A stretch of 58,523 nucleotides of DNA from Pseudomonadota bacterium (GTDB lineage Bacteria; Pseudomonadota; Gammaproteobacteria; Steroidobacterales; Steroidobacteraceae). Where the stretch lies: the NCBI GenBank assembly GCA_023457495.1, contig JAEWLQ010000053.1:1-58523 (forward strand). The letters are read 5' to 3'. Position 1 is the stretch's first letter, and each line of letters begins with the position of its first letter. This document shows, one piece after another, positions 41,729 to 50,863 of the stretch. The notes below the pieces were generated by a model. It saw only the letters and a program-made list of their open reading frames with translations, was not told the DNA's origin and ran no database searches. The position numbers were made by a program, and so were the translations under genes.

Positions 41729-44563
41729 ATGTCGAAGTCGAAGAAATCTGCCGATAAAAAGGCCGCAATTTCCACCACGCAGGCGCTGACCGCCGCCACC
41801 GCCCTGCTCACGATCGCGGGCACCGCGGTCGCGCAGGACGCTTCGGCGCATGTCGCCAGCGCCGGCGCGGAGAACATCGAAGAGGTGGTGGTAACCGGTT
41901 TCCGGGCGAGCCTCGACAAGGCGCTCGACGCGAAGCAGGAACAGGTCGGCGCGATCGACATGATCGTCGCCGAGGACATCGCCGACTTCCCCGATCTGAA
42001 CCTGGCCGAATCGCTGCAACGCATTCCGGGCGTCGTCATCGCGCGCGATGCGGGCGAAGGCCGGCAGATTTCGGTGCGCGGCCTGGGCCCGCAGTTCACG
42101 CGCGTGCGCATCAACGGCGTCGAAGCGATGAGCGCCAACGGCAGCACCGACGCCGCCGGCGGCACCAACCGCGGCCGCAACTTCGACTTCAACACCTTCG
42201 CATCGGAGCTGTTCAGCAACATCACCGTGCGCAAGACGGCGGCTGCCGAAATCGAAGAAGGCTCGCTGGGCGCCACCGTCGATCTGCGGACCGGCCGTCC
42301 GTTCGACTACGATGGTTTGACGATCGCGGGATCGGCGCAGATTGGCTACAACGATCTCAACTCGAGCAAGGACCCGCGCGGCGCGTTCCTCATCAGCAAC
42401 ACCTTCGCCGATGGCCGCTTCGGAGCGCTGTTCTCCGTGGCCTACACGAAGCGTGAGTTGGCCGACGAAGGCGCGAGCACGGTGCGCTGGCAGAACTCCG
42501 GCACCTGTCCGGGCACCGGTTGCTTCGGCCCGCTGGAAACCGGCTACGCGGGCGCGCCGACGCTGGCCCAGATCAACGCCGCGTTCCGCCCGCGCATCCC
42601 GCGCTATGACAAATACCAGCACGAACAGGAGCGCATCGGCGTGACCGCCGCGTTGCAGTTCGCGCCGACGGATTCCACTTCGATCAGCCTCGACGCGCTC
42701 TACGCGAAGTTCGACGCCACGCGCGAGGAGATGTTTCTCGAGACTCCCGTGTTCAGCACCACCGGCGGCGCCGGCATCGGCGACGTGAATGTCGTCGACG
42801 CGGTGATCGATGACACCAACACGCTGGTCTACGGCGTTTTCAACGACGTCGACATCCGCTCCGAAGCGCGCTTCGATTCGCTCGAGACCGAGTTCACGCA
42901 GGTCACGCTGGAAGGCCGGCACGAGTTCAGTGACGCGTTCAGCGCATCCGCGCGCGCCGGCTTCGCGGAAGCCAATCACGACAACCCGGTTCAGACGACG
43001 CTGCTGTTCGACGCCAACAACATCGATGGCTACACGTACGACTATCGCGAGAACAGCCGCCTGCCCTATTTCAGCTACGGCTCGGCTGATGTCACGAATC
43101 CTGCCACCTGGACGCTGACGCAGATTCGCATGCGCCCGCAGAGCACGATCAACAGCTTCCGGACGGCGTCGATCGATCTCGAGTGGAAGGCGTCCGATGC
43201 GTTCTCGCTCAAGTTCGGCCCGCAGTGGAAGAACTATGTCTTCAAGTCGACCGAAGCGCGCCGTTCGAACGGCACGACGGGCAACCAGGAAGGCGTGATC
43301 CCCGGCGCGGTCGCCGGCACGTCCATCGCTTCGTACAGCCGCCTGGTCTCGATGAGCGACGGCCTCGGCATTCCGGCCGGCACCGCCACCACCTGGCTCG
43401 TCCCGGACTACACGGCCGCGGTCGATGCGCTGGATCTCGACAATCCTGCGCTGTACCGCATGGGCATCGAGCCTTCGCTGGGCAACAACAACCAGATCGA
43501 AGAGGACGACAAGGGAGCGTACATCCAGGGCGACTTCAACATCCCGCTGGGTAGTCAGTCCCTGCGCGGCAACGTCGGCGTGCGATACGTGAAGACGGAC
43601 CTGACTTCGCGCGGCTACACGTTCACGAGCGGAGCGCCGCTGCTGGTCACTGTCGAGCACGACTACTCCGACGTGCTCCCGTCGATGAACCTGGTGTACG
43701 ACATCAGCGATTCGCTGCTCGTGCGCTTCGGCGCCTCGAAGGTCATGACACGGCCGAATCTCGGCAATTTGAACCCGGGCGCGGCGGTGAGCGTGTCGGG
43801 CAACAACCGCACGGTGACGGCCGGCAATCCGCAGCTCGAACCGTTCCGCGCGAAAGCCTACGACCTCGGCGTGGAGTGGTACTTCGCACCGGAATCGCTG
43901 CTGTCCGCGGCGGTCTTCTACAAGGACATCGAGTCCTTCGTGCAGACGATCCGCGAGACGCGGCCGTTCACGGGCAATCCCCTCGGCCTGCCCGACAGTG
44001 TGGCGGTCGCGGCCTGCGGGACGGTGGTCGGGTGTTCGCCCGCGTCGGACTGGCAGTTCAACCTGCCGGCCAATACTCCGGGCGGCGATCTCAAGGGCTT
44101 CGAGATCAGCTACCAGCAGCCGTTCAGCTTCCTGCCGGGGATCTGGAGCAACTTCGGCACGGTGCTCAACTACACGGGCGTGGAGTCGGAGATCGATTAC
44201 CTGGACGCGACGGGTAATGTGACGGCCACGTCCGACCTCACGGGTCTGTCGAAGCGTGCGTACAACGCGACTCTCTACTTCGACAACTCGGTGTTCAGCG
44301 CCCGCCTGGCGGCGGCGTTCCGCTCCGACTACCTGACGACGGTGCCGGGCCGCAATGGCAACGACATCGAGGGCACGGCCGAGACGTTCAATCTCGACTT
44401 CTCTTCCTCGTACAACGTCAACGAGAACTTCACGCTGACGCTCGAAGCGTTGAACCTCACCGACGAGGTCGACGACCAGTGGGTGGATTCGACCGGCAAC
44501 CGCCTGTCGTATTACCACTACCAGGGCCGCCAGTACTTCCTGGGAGCGCGCTTCAAGTTCTGA
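41729..44563 (+). CDS. TonB-dependent receptor for pectin/uronate oligomers
   Basis: A 944-residue outer-membrane receptor with signal region TAATALLTIAGTAVAQ and TonB box NIEEVVVTGFRASL. The plug follows (DFPDLNLAESLQRIPGVVI, ISVRGLGPQFTRVRINGVE), then a long barrel ending GARFKF. Its plug is the carbohydrate-associated TonB receptor type common in Xanthomonadales. It is followed by esterase, lyase and kdu genes, with an ACCGGT operator in its leader. Start ATG 41729 follows GGAGGGG. A terminator follows at 44642. Confidence 0.88.
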   Translation: MSKSKKSADKKAAISTTQALTAATALLTIAGTAVAQDASAHVASAGAENIEEVVVTGFRASLDKALDAKQEQVGAIDMIVAEDIADFPDLNLAESLQRIPGVVIARDAGEGRQISVRGLGPQFTRVRINGVEAMSANGSTDAAGGTNRGRNFDFNTFASELFSNITVRKTAAAEIEEGSLGATVDLRTGRPFDYDGLTIAGSAQIGYNDLNSSKDPRGAFLISNTFADGRFGALFSVAYTKRELADEGASTVRWQNSGTCPGTGCFGPLETGYAGAPTLAQINAAFRPRIPRYDKYQHEQERIGVTAALQFAPTDSTSISLDALYAKFDATREEMFLETPVFSTTGGAGIGDVNVVDAVIDDTNTLVYGVFNDVDIRSEARFDSLETEFTQVTLEGRHEFSDAFSASARAGFAEANHDNPVQTTLLFDANNIDGYTYDYRENSRLPYFSYGSADVTNPATWTLTQIRMRPQSTINSFRTASIDLEWKASDAFSLKFGPQWKNYVFKSTEARRSNGTTGNQEGVIPGAVAGTSIASYSRLVSMSDGLGIPAGTATTWLVPDYTAAVDALDLDNPALYRMGIEPSLGNNNQIEEDDKGAYIQGDFNIPLGSQSLRGNVGVRYVKTDLTSRGYTFTSGAPLLVTVEHDYSDVLPSMNLVYDISDSLLVRFGASKVMTRPNLGNLNPGAAVSVSGNNRTVTAGNPQLEPFRAKAYDLGVEWYFAPESLLSAAVFYKDIESFVQTIRETRPFTGNPLGLPDSVAVAACGTVVGCSPASDWQFNLPANTPGGDLKGFEISYQQPFSFLPGIWSNFGTVLNYTGVESEIDYLDATGNVTATSDLTGLSKRAYNATLYFDNSVFSARLAAAFRSDYLTTVPGRNGNDIEGTAETFNLDFSSSYNVNENFTLTLEALNLTDEVDDQWVDSTGNRLSYYHYQGRQYFLGARFKF

Positions 44564-44583
44564 GGTAGTTAGTCCGGCGTGGG

Positions 44584-44612
44584 TGCCGGGTGAGAAATCG
44601 CTGAGTTAGCGT
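44584..44612 (+). repeat. 29-bp repeat, copy 1
   Basis: The copy begins GGTGCCGGGTGAGAAATCGC, continues with T, and ends GAGTTAGC. It lies 20 bp after the TonB receptor stop. Near-identical copies lie at 45672-45700 (direct) and 45735-45763 (inverted). Confidence 0.75.
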
Positions 44613-44641
44613 TCGGCGGGCCGGCTTCCGGCGATGAGTTG

Positions 44642-44680
44642 ACGGGGACGGGATCGCGAGATTCCGTCCCCGTTTCGTTT
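44642..44680 (+). terminator. Rho-independent terminator of TonB receptor
   Basis: ACGGGGACGG pairs with CCGTCCCCGT (10 bp, 12-nt loop) and is followed by TTCGTTT. It separates the receptor from the esterase gene. Confidence 0.75.
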
Positions 44681-44715
44681 GGCCAACCGCCGGCGGGACG
44701 GGGCATACTGCGCGC

Positions 44716-45699
44716 ATGAAGTTGCCCGCTCCCGCTTATGCGCTCATTCTCGCGGCCATGTCATTCGCGCCTGCGATCCTTGCCGCGCCCGTCGTCACGC
44801 CCGAACCCGGTGGCAATGTCATCGAGCTGTGGCCCGGCGGCGCACCCGGCGCGGAGCGCGTGACGGTCCGCGAGGAATTGCTCGAACGTGCGCCGGACGG
44901 CCCGCTGCGCGACCGGCTCGCGCAACACGTGACGCGCCCGGTAATGACGCTGTTCGAGCCGAAGGGCGACTACAACGGCATCACGCTGCTGATCGTTCCG
45001 GGCGGCGCGTACACACGCGTGGTCATCGACAAGGAAGGGTTCGAGTCCGCGGAGTGGTTTGCCGAGCGCGGGTTCGCCGTGGCGGTCCTGCGATATCGCA
45101 TGCCCGCGGACGGCTGGGCCGCGGGCGCCGACGCTCCCGTGCACGATGCGATGCGGGCCATGCGGCTGCTGCGCGATCGGGATGTGGGCGGCGTCCGGCC
45201 CACGCGTGTAGGCGTCATCGGCTTCTCGGCGGGCGGCCATGTCACGGCGCGCCTGATCACCGAACCGCAACTAACCTATCCGCGCCGCGACACGCACGAT
45301 GACCGATTGGCGCGCCCCGATTTCGCGGTGCTGATGTATCCCGTGATCGCGACGACCGGCGCGATCGCGCACAAGGGTTCCGCGGATCAACTGCTCGCCG
45401 CCGGCGTGCGTCGCGAAGATCTGCCGCGTTATTCGCCGGATCTGAACGTCACCGCCGAATCGCCACCCACGATACTGATCCACGCCGCCGACGACACCGG
45501 CGTCGTCCTCGACAATTCCCTCGCGATGTTCGCCGCCTTACGCAAGGCCGGCGTCCGCAGCGCCCTGCACATCTTCGATCGCGGCGGTCACGGCTTCGGC
45601 ATGCGCGGCGTGACCGGCCTCGACGTCGCCGTCTGGCCCGAGCTAGCCCGCTCGTGGGCGCTGTCGACGTTGGTGCCGGGTGAGAAATCGCGGAGTTAG
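44716..45699 (+). CDS. Exported alpha/beta-hydrolase (acetylesterase/BD-FAE-like)
   Basis: A 327-residue exported hydrolase. Signal peptide ends FAPAILAA. Catalytic Ser is in GFSAGGHV, oxyanion region LLIVPGGAYTRVV, and the His in RGGHGFGM. The family includes carbohydrate deacetylases, fitting removal of acetyl groups from pectin. The last codons lie in a 29-bp repeat that is also the arm of a hairpin, so its C-terminus (LVPGEKSRS) is encoded by the repeat. Confidence 0.82.
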   Translation: MKLPAPAYALILAAMSFAPAILAAPVVTPEPGGNVIELWPGGAPGAERVTVREELLERAPDGPLRDRLAQHVTRPVMTLFEPKGDYNGITLLIVPGGAYTRVVIDKEGFESAEWFAERGFAVAVLRYRMPADGWAAGADAPVHDAMRAMRLLRDRDVGGVRPTRVGVIGFSAGGHVTARLITEPQLTYPRRDTHDDRLARPDFAVLMYPVIATTGAIAHKGSADQLLAAGVRREDLPRYSPDLNVTAESPPTILIHAADDTGVVLDNSLAMFAALRKAGVRSALHIFDRGGHGFGMRGVTGLDVAVWPELARSWALSTLVPGEKSRS

Positions 45700-45766
45700 C
45701 TGGCCAAGCACCGCGCTGGACGCACCGCCGACTCGCTAACTCCGCGATTTCTCACCCGGCACCAAC
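45669..45766. repeat. Long inverted repeat (32-bp arms) between convergent genes
   Basis: Arms 45669-45700 and 45735-45766 are perfect complements with a 34-nt spacer. The left arm covers the esterase stop codon (45697-45699) and the right arm ends 4 bp before the pectate lyase stop. The arms are copies 2 and 3 of the 29-bp repeat at 44584. It could end transcription in both directions or be a REP-like element. Confidence 0.85.
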
Positions 45767-45770
45767 CTGC

Positions 45771-47042
45771 CTACCTCGGGGTCATGTCGTGCAGGTTCCA
45801 GGCGTTGGGGTCGAAGGGGCGGACGGTGGGGACGACTTTCGGGTAGCCGCCGAGCACGGACTGTGAATCGATGATCGCGCCGCGGCCTTCGATGACGTTC
45901 GCGACGATCCGGGCGTCTTCGGGATCACGCTGGGTGTTGAATGCGCCGGCGTTGCGGATCACCCAATCCTGCACGTCGCGCGCGGGCATGGGGGTCACGC
46001 CGAAGATCGTCGGCGCGGGCAGCTTGAGCAGCTTGATCGGGGCGGTCGTATACGAGCCGCGCATCGGCAGCGGATCTCCGAGCGCGTCGACCGCGATGTT
46101 GTCGCGTTCGTAGAGCGCAAGGTCGCCCGAGCCGCCGGCCATCACCAGCGCCACGCGCGCCGGCGTCGACGGCCCGGCCCGCAGCACGTTGCCGATCACC
46201 GCGATTTCGCCGGTCTGATACGGCTGCTCGCCCCACTCCTCCGCGATCAGGTTGTAGTGGATCGCGCGCGGACCCGGGTCGTAGATCAGGTTGTTGATCA
46301 CGGCGCCGCGCGCGCCGCCCTTGAACAGCGGCGAGCGTTCCTTGTTGTGGGCGTACAGGTTGCCGATGATGAGGATGTCGGAGGCGTTGTCGTGGATCAG
46401 CGAACCCTTGGAGTGTTCGCCCTTCACGTGCACCGAATCCGCGAGCCCTTCGGCGATGATGTTATTGCTGAAGGTAATCCGGTGCGAAGTGCCCTTGCGC
46501 CATTCCTCGGGCGTGTTGCCCGTGAACCTCGGTCCCGATGCCGACAGGTTCTCGTCCGTCGCCCAGGTGAGCGTGCAGTGATCCACGATCACGTCGTGCG
46601 CGCCGATGGTCGAGATCGCGTCGTAATCGCTGCCCGAAAGCTTCGGGCGTCCACCGTCGCCCGGCCGGACGCGGATGTGCCGCACGACGACGTCGTGCGT
46701 GGTGATGTCGATGCCACCGCGGATGAAGGTGATGCCGGGCGCGGGCGCGGTCTGACCCGCGATAGTTAGATACGGCTCCGTGATGCGCACGGTGCTTTCC
46801 GCGAGATCGATCACGCCACCGACCTCGAACACGATGATGCGCGGCCCGGGCTTTCGGACCGCTTCGGCGAACGAGCCCGGACCGGATGCCGCCAGGGTGG
46901 TCACACGCAGGATTTCGCCACCCCGCCCCCCGGGCGTGGTCGCGGCCGCGCCCATGGCGCCCGGAAATGCAAGCGGTGTCTCGGCGGCGGCCCCGATCTG
47001 CGCGAACAACAGGATGGCCAACCAGAAACTGCGATTCGACAT
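45771..47042 (-). CDS. Exported pectate lyase-like protein (right-handed beta helix)
   Basis: A 423-residue exported protein, signal peptide ending QIGAAA. Repeated strand/turn pattern (YLTIAGQTAPAPGITFIRGG, DVVVRHIRVRPGDGG, DVIVDHCTLTW) fits a right-handed beta-helix of PL1-type pectate lyases that cleave polygalacturonate by beta elimination. Ligand and catalytic residues cannot be assigned securely. Start ATG 47042 has AGGGGG 7 nt upstream; the longer frame covers the operator. It diverges from the hydratase. Confidence 0.8.
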   Translation of the reverse strand: MSNRSFWLAILLFAQIGAAAETPLAFPGAMGAAATTPGGRGGEILRVTTLAASGPGSFAEAVRKPGPRIIVFEVGGVIDLAESTVRITEPYLTIAGQTAPAPGITFIRGGIDITTHDVVVRHIRVRPGDGGRPKLSGSDYDAISTIGAHDVIVDHCTLTWATDENLSASGPRFTGNTPEEWRKGTSHRITFSNNIIAEGLADSVHVKGEHSKGSLIHDNASDILIIGNLYAHNKERSPLFKGGARGAVINNLIYDPGPRAIHYNLIAEEWGEQPYQTGEIAVIGNVLRAGPSTPARVALVMAGGSGDLALYERDNIAVDALGDPLPMRGSYTTAPIKLLKLPAPTIFGVTPMPARDVQDWVIRNAGAFNTQRDPEDARIVANVIEGRGAIIDSQSVLGGYPKVVPTVRPFDPNAWNLHDMTPR

Positions 47043-47068
47043 GCAATGTCCCCCTGAAGCATTGTCAA

Positions 47069-47082
47069 TGACACCGGTTTCC
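47069..47082. promoter_or_regulatory. LacI-type operator candidate, pectate lyase/hydratase divergent promoter
   Basis: TGACACCGGTTTCC lies 26 bp upstream of the pectate lyase ATG. The same 14-mer recurs at 49166 before kduI. A TATATAA-like box follows immediately, so repressor binding would block the promoter. Confidence 0.72.
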
Positions 47083-47133
47083 CTATATAACATCGCCTGC
47101 AGCGACGCGCTCGAAAAAGATAAGGCAAAAAAA

Positions 47134-47967
47134 TTGGTATCCGTTGTCTCTGAACCCGCGTTCGACGCCAAACGCGCGGCCGCCGAATTCGTCAAAGCCC
47201 GCCGCACGGCGGGCTCGTTCACGAACTATCCGGGCACTGCGCCGCCGGATCTCGACTCCGCCTATCGCTGCCAGGATGAGGCGATCGCCCTGTGGGGCGG
47301 CGCAATCGCCGGCTGGAAAGTCGGCTGGATTCCCGCGCCGCTCAGCGAGCGCTTCGGCGCGCAGCGTCTCGTGGGTCCGATCTTCGCCGACTCCATCGTG
47401 CGCGCGCACGGCGCCGATACCACCGTACCCATGCCGGTATTCGCGCAGGGTTTCGCGGCCGTGGAAGCCGAATTCGTGGTCCAGCTCGCCAAGGATGCTC
47501 CGGCCAATGTCGTCGAGTGGACCGCCGAAACCGCGCGACGCTTCGTCAGGACGATGTTCATCGGCATCGAGATCGCGAGCAGCCCGCTGATCAACATCAA
47601 CGATTACGGCCCGGCCGTCGTCGCGAGCGACTTCGGCAACAACGCGGGTCTGCTGCTCGGCCCGGAGATCCCCGACTGGCAACAGCGCGATCCCGAGTCG
47701 ATGCATTGCGAAACCCGTATCGACGGAACCGTCGTCGGGCGCGGAACGGCCGCCGCCGTGAGGGGCGGGCCACTTACGGCACTCGCGTTCGCGCTGCGTT
47801 GTAACGCCCTGCGCGGAAGACCCTTGCGGGCCGGCGACCTGATCTCGACGGGCGCGGCCACGGGCGTCCATGCGATTTCGGCAGGCCAGTCCGCCGAGGC
47901 GGTTTTCACCGGTCTCGGTGTCCTGCGGTGCAGGACAATTCCCATGACACCGGTTCCACCGGGCTGA
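47134..47967 (+). CDS. 2-keto-4-pentenoate hydratase (MhpD)-like protein
   Basis: A 277-residue member of the hydratase/decarboxylase branch of the FAH superfamily: GGAIAGWKVGWIPAPLSERF, VEAEFVVQLAKDAP for metal-ligand Glu residues, and IASSPLININDYGPAV. Pathway role is uncertain: here it may process an unsaturated or keto-deoxy sugar acid. The TTG at 47134, with AAGG about 10 nt upstream, is favoured; an ATG at 47068 would place the operator inside the gene. LacI follows. Confidence 0.72.
   Translation: MVSVVSEPAFDAKRAAAEFVKARRTAGSFTNYPGTAPPDLDSAYRCQDEAIALWGGAIAGWKVGWIPAPLSERFGAQRLVGPIFADSIVRAHGADTTVPMPVFAQGFAAVEAEFVVQLAKDAPANVVEWTAETARRFVRTMFIGIEIASSPLININDYGPAVVASDFGNNAGLLLGPEIPDWQQRDPESMHCETRIDGTVVGRGTAAAVRGGPLTALAFALRCNALRGRPLRAGDLISTGAATGVHAISAGQSAEAVFTGLGVLRCRTIPMTPVPPG
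47945..47958. promoter_or_regulatory. LacI-type operator candidate before the LacI gene
   Basis: TGACACCGGTTCCA sits at the very end of the hydratase gene, 61 bp before the LacI ATG. It suggests autoregulation. Confidence 0.6.
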
Positions 47968-48018
47968 TTGTTAGGGACATCTGCCCGAGACACGAACGCT
48001 TCCGTACAATCTACCGTC

Positions 48019-49122
48019 ATGACACGGACCCGGAAGAAAACCGCCAGCCCTCGGGCCACGCCCAAGGCGCCCGCACCCGTGAAGGCGAGTGGCATCAAAC
48101 CGGGAAGAAACGCGACGATCAACGACATCGCCAGGCTCGCGAGCGTTTCGAAAAAGACCGTTTCGCGCGTCATCAACCAGTCGCCGCTGGTGCAGGAAGC
48201 GACGCGCGCGCGTATCCAGGCGGTCATCGACAAGTTCGGCTACGTGCCCGACCCGCAGGCACGTGGCCTCGCCTTCCGGAAATCGTTCCTGATCGGACTC
48301 GTCTACGACAATCCGAACGCGCAATACATCGTCAACTGCATGGAAGGCGCGCTCGACGCCGTCCGCAATTCCGAATACGAAGTGGTCGTGCATCCCTGCG
48401 ATCGCAAGAAGCCTGACTACATCGCGGGCGTGCGGCGTTTCGTCGAACGCCAGAAGCTGCGCGGCGTGATCCTGCTGCCGCCGGTCTCGGAGAACGATGA
48501 GCTCACCCGCGCGCTCACCGCGGCCGACTGCGCCTACGTGCGCATCACCTACACGCAGCTCGACGACCCCGCGCGCATGGTGATTTCCAACGACCGCCTG
48601 GCGGTCGCCGAGGTCGCTAACTACCTGGTTTCGCTCGGACACAAGCGTATCGGTTACATCGCGGGACCGGCGGGGTTCCGTTCCGCCATCGAGCGCCTCG
48701 ATGGGTTCCGCGAGGCGCTGGTCGCGCGCGGCGTGCCGCTCGCGAACGAGTTGATCGTGGATGGCGGCTACACCTATGAATCCGGCGTCGCCGGCGCCGA
48801 GAAGTTGCTCGCACTGAATCCCCGACCCACCGCGATCTTCGCCAGCAACGACGAAATGGCCGCGGGCGTGTACCGGGCGGCCAACAAGCTCGGCCTCTCC
48901 ATTCCGGGCGATCTGTCGATCGTGGGCTTCGACGACGGCCCGTTGGCTGCGCGCCTCTTGCCCTCGCTCACCACCATCCGGCTGCCGATACGCGAGCTGG
49001 GCCGCCTCGCGGCGAACAAGATCCTGCATCCCGAGGCGGCCGGTGGCACGTACGCGATGGTCACGCCCCTCGAGCCGCACCTCGTTATCCGCGACTCCTG
49101 CCAGCCCCCCGACCGATCGTAA
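48019..49122 (+). CDS. LacI-family transcriptional repressor of the pectin locus
   Basis: A 367-residue LacI protein. A basic N-terminal extension of about 30 residues precedes the helix-turn-helix (TINDIARLASVSKKTVSRV), and the C-terminal sugar-binding fold contains IGLVYDNPNAQYIV and PTAIFASNDEMAAGVYRAA. It is surrounded by pectin genes that carry ACCGGT palindromes, so it is their likely regulator. The inducer is probably a keto-deoxy uronate, but that is inference. ATG 48019 was preferred to the upstream TTG frame. Confidence 0.88.
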   Translation: MTRTRKKTASPRATPKAPAPVKASGIKPGRNATINDIARLASVSKKTVSRVINQSPLVQEATRARIQAVIDKFGYVPDPQARGLAFRKSFLIGLVYDNPNAQYIVNCMEGALDAVRNSEYEVVVHPCDRKKPDYIAGVRRFVERQKLRGVILLPPVSENDELTRALTAADCAYVRITYTQLDDPARMVISNDRLAVAEVANYLVSLGHKRIGYIAGPAGFRSAIERLDGFREALVARGVPLANELIVDGGYTYESGVAGAEKLLALNPRPTAIFASNDEMAAGVYRAANKLGLSIPGDLSIVGFDDGPLAARLLPSLTTIRLPIRELGRLAANKILHPEAAGGTYAMVTPLEPHLVIRDSCQPPDRS

Positions 49123-49165
49123 CGGCGCTGAGAAATCGCGCAGAGGCGCCCTGACGCGTATTCAT

Positions 49166-49179
49166 TGACACCGGTTTCC
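49166..49179. promoter_or_regulatory. LacI-type operator candidate upstream of kduI
   Basis: TGACACCGGTTTCC, identical to the 47069 site, lies 58 bp before the kduI ATG. It probably controls kduI, kduD and the following dehydrogenase. Confidence 0.72.
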
Positions 49180-49237
49180 TGCGGGGTCCGGACCGGGTAG
49201 AATCGCGGCCCCAGCAGATTCCTCCGGATCCGAGATC

Positions 49238-50074
49238 ATGAAGTTCGACACGCGACACGCCACTCACCCGACCATCATCCACTCCGCCGACTCGGCGAAG
49301 TTGCGCGAGCTGTTCCACGTATCGTCGATATTCGTGCCCGACGACGTCAGCCTCACGTTCAGCCACGTGGAGCGCATGATCGTCGGCGGCGTGATGCCGG
49401 TGACGAAGGCCGTGGAGCTCAGCGAAGTGCCGGCCCTCAACACGGGCCCGTTCCTCGCGCGCCGCGAGCTTGGCGTCATCAACGTCGGCGGCAACGGCAA
49501 GGTGTCGGTCGACGGCAAGGACTGGCCTCTCGCCGCGCGCGAAGGGCTGTACGTTCCGATGGGCACGAAGTCACTCGTGTTCTCTTCGGACTCGAAGGAC
49601 TCGCCGGCCAAGTTCTATCTCGCGAGCACCCCGGCGCACGCGCGCTACGAGACCGTGAAGATCGATGCGGCGAAGGCGAATCCCATGCCCGTGGGCGCGC
49701 CGGCCACGGCCAACGCGCGCACCATCTACCAGTACATCAATCCCGACATCTGCAAGTCCGCGCAGCTGCTCATGGGTCTGACGTCGCTCAAGGAAGGCAG
49801 CGTGTGGAACACGATGCCGAGCCATCTGCACGAGCGCCGCTCGGAAACTTACTTCTACTTCGATCTCAAGCCCGATGCGCGCGTCGTGCACATCATGGGT
49901 GAACCGAACGAGACGCGTCACATCTTCGTGGCGAACGAGGAAGCGGTGATCGCGCCGCCATGGTCCATCCACACGGGCTGCGGCACTTCAAACTACAGCT
50001 TCATCTGGGCGATGGGCGGCGAAAACCAGGAATACAAGGACGTCGCCTGGGTTCCGATGGACACCCTGCGCTGA
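49238..50074 (+). CDS. kduI: 5-dehydro-4-deoxy-D-glucuronate isomerase
   Basis: A 278-residue cupin isomerase, normal KduI length. It converts 4-deoxy-L-threo-5-hexosulose uronate, the unsaturated product of pectin breakdown, to 3-deoxy-D-glycero-2,5-hexodiulosonate. Zinc-ligand motif PSHLHERRSETYFYF is clear, with the N-terminal FVPDDVSLTFSHVERMIVGG. Its stop overlaps kduD's ATG (TGATG). Confidence 0.95.
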   Translation: MKFDTRHATHPTIIHSADSAKLRELFHVSSIFVPDDVSLTFSHVERMIVGGVMPVTKAVELSEVPALNTGPFLARRELGVINVGGNGKVSVDGKDWPLAAREGLYVPMGTKSLVFSSDSKDSPAKFYLASTPAHARYETVKIDAAKANPMPVGAPATANARTIYQYINPDICKSAQLLMGLTSLKEGSVWNTMPSHLHERRSETYFYFDLKPDARVVHIMGEPNETRHIFVANEEAVIAPPWSIHTGCGTSNYSFIWAMGGENQEYKDVAWVPMDTLR

Positions 50075-50841
50075 TGGCCGCGCCCGCGGATCGACCCTTC
50101 GACCTCGGCGGTCGCGTCGCGGCGGTCACGGGCGCGAATACCGGCATCGGCCGTGGCATCGCGGAGGCGCTCGCCCGCGCCGGCGCGGACATCGCCGCGA
50201 TCGGCCGCAGCGATCCGCGGGACACATTATCGACCGTGAACTCGCTGGGGCGGCGCGGAGTGTGGGTGAACGCGGACCTCGGCGCGAAGCCCGATTACGC
50301 GGCCATCATCGCCCAGGTCGTCGGGAAGCTCGGCCGACTCGACATCCTGGTCAACAACGCCGGCATCATACGCCGCGACAACGCGCTCGATTTCACGGAA
50401 GCCGACTGGGACGCCGTGCTCGACGTGAATCTCAAGTCGGTGTTCTTCCTGTCGCAGGCCGCGGCGCGCCACATGATTCCGAACGGCGGCGGCAAGATCA
50501 TCAACATCGCGTCGATGCTCTCCTTCCAGGGCGGCATACGCGTGCCTTCATACACCGCGAGCAAGAGCGGCGTCGCAGGTCTCACCAAGCTGCTCGCCAA
50601 TGAATGGGCCGCGAGCGGCATCAACGTGAATGCGATCGCGCCAGGATATTTCGCGACGAACAACACCACCGCCTTGCAGGCGGACGCGAAGCGCAACGCG
50701 GAAATCCTCGGGCGAATTCCGGCCGGCCGTTGGGGTCAGCCGGAGGATCTCGGTGGCGCCGCCGTATTCCTCGCATCGAGCGCCGCGAACTACGTGCAGG
50801 GAATCACCCTGCCGGTCGATGGGGGCTGGCTGGCGCGCTGA
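50074..50841 (+). CDS. kduD: 2-deoxy-D-gluconate 3-dehydrogenase (KduD)
   Basis: A 255-residue short-chain dehydrogenase with cofactor motif TGANTGIGRG, catalytic Ser in INIASMLSFQGG and Tyr-x3-Lys in YTASKSG. KduD reduces the KduI product to 2-keto-3-deoxygluconate. The pairing with kduI in one reading unit confirms the pathway. The next enzyme (KDG kinase) is not in the window. Confidence 0.92.
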   Translation: MAAPADRPFDLGGRVAAVTGANTGIGRGIAEALARAGADIAAIGRSDPRDTLSTVNSLGRRGVWVNADLGAKPDYAAIIAQVVGKLGRLDILVNNAGIIRRDNALDFTEADWDAVLDVNLKSVFFLSQAAARHMIPNGGGKIINIASMLSFQGGIRVPSYTASKSGVAGLTKLLANEWAASGINVNAIAPGYFATNNTTALQADAKRNAEILGRIPAGRWGQPEDLGGAAVFLASSAANYVQGITLPVDGGWLAR

Positions 50842-50863
50842 GCCACTTCGGTATGATGGTCCG

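Noticed and set aside
41618..44518. Very long minus-strand open frame (about 966 codons) opposite the TonB receptor
   Set aside because: It is a high-GC shadow. The translation is Arg/Val/Gln-rich with no domain, while the plus strand gives a full TonB receptor with signal, plug and barrel end.
47068..47133. ATG 47068 as start of the hydratase
   Set aside because: It would put the ACCGGT operator and the TATATAA-like box in the coding region and add residues with no family match. TTG 47134 has AAGG upstream. Not fully excluded.
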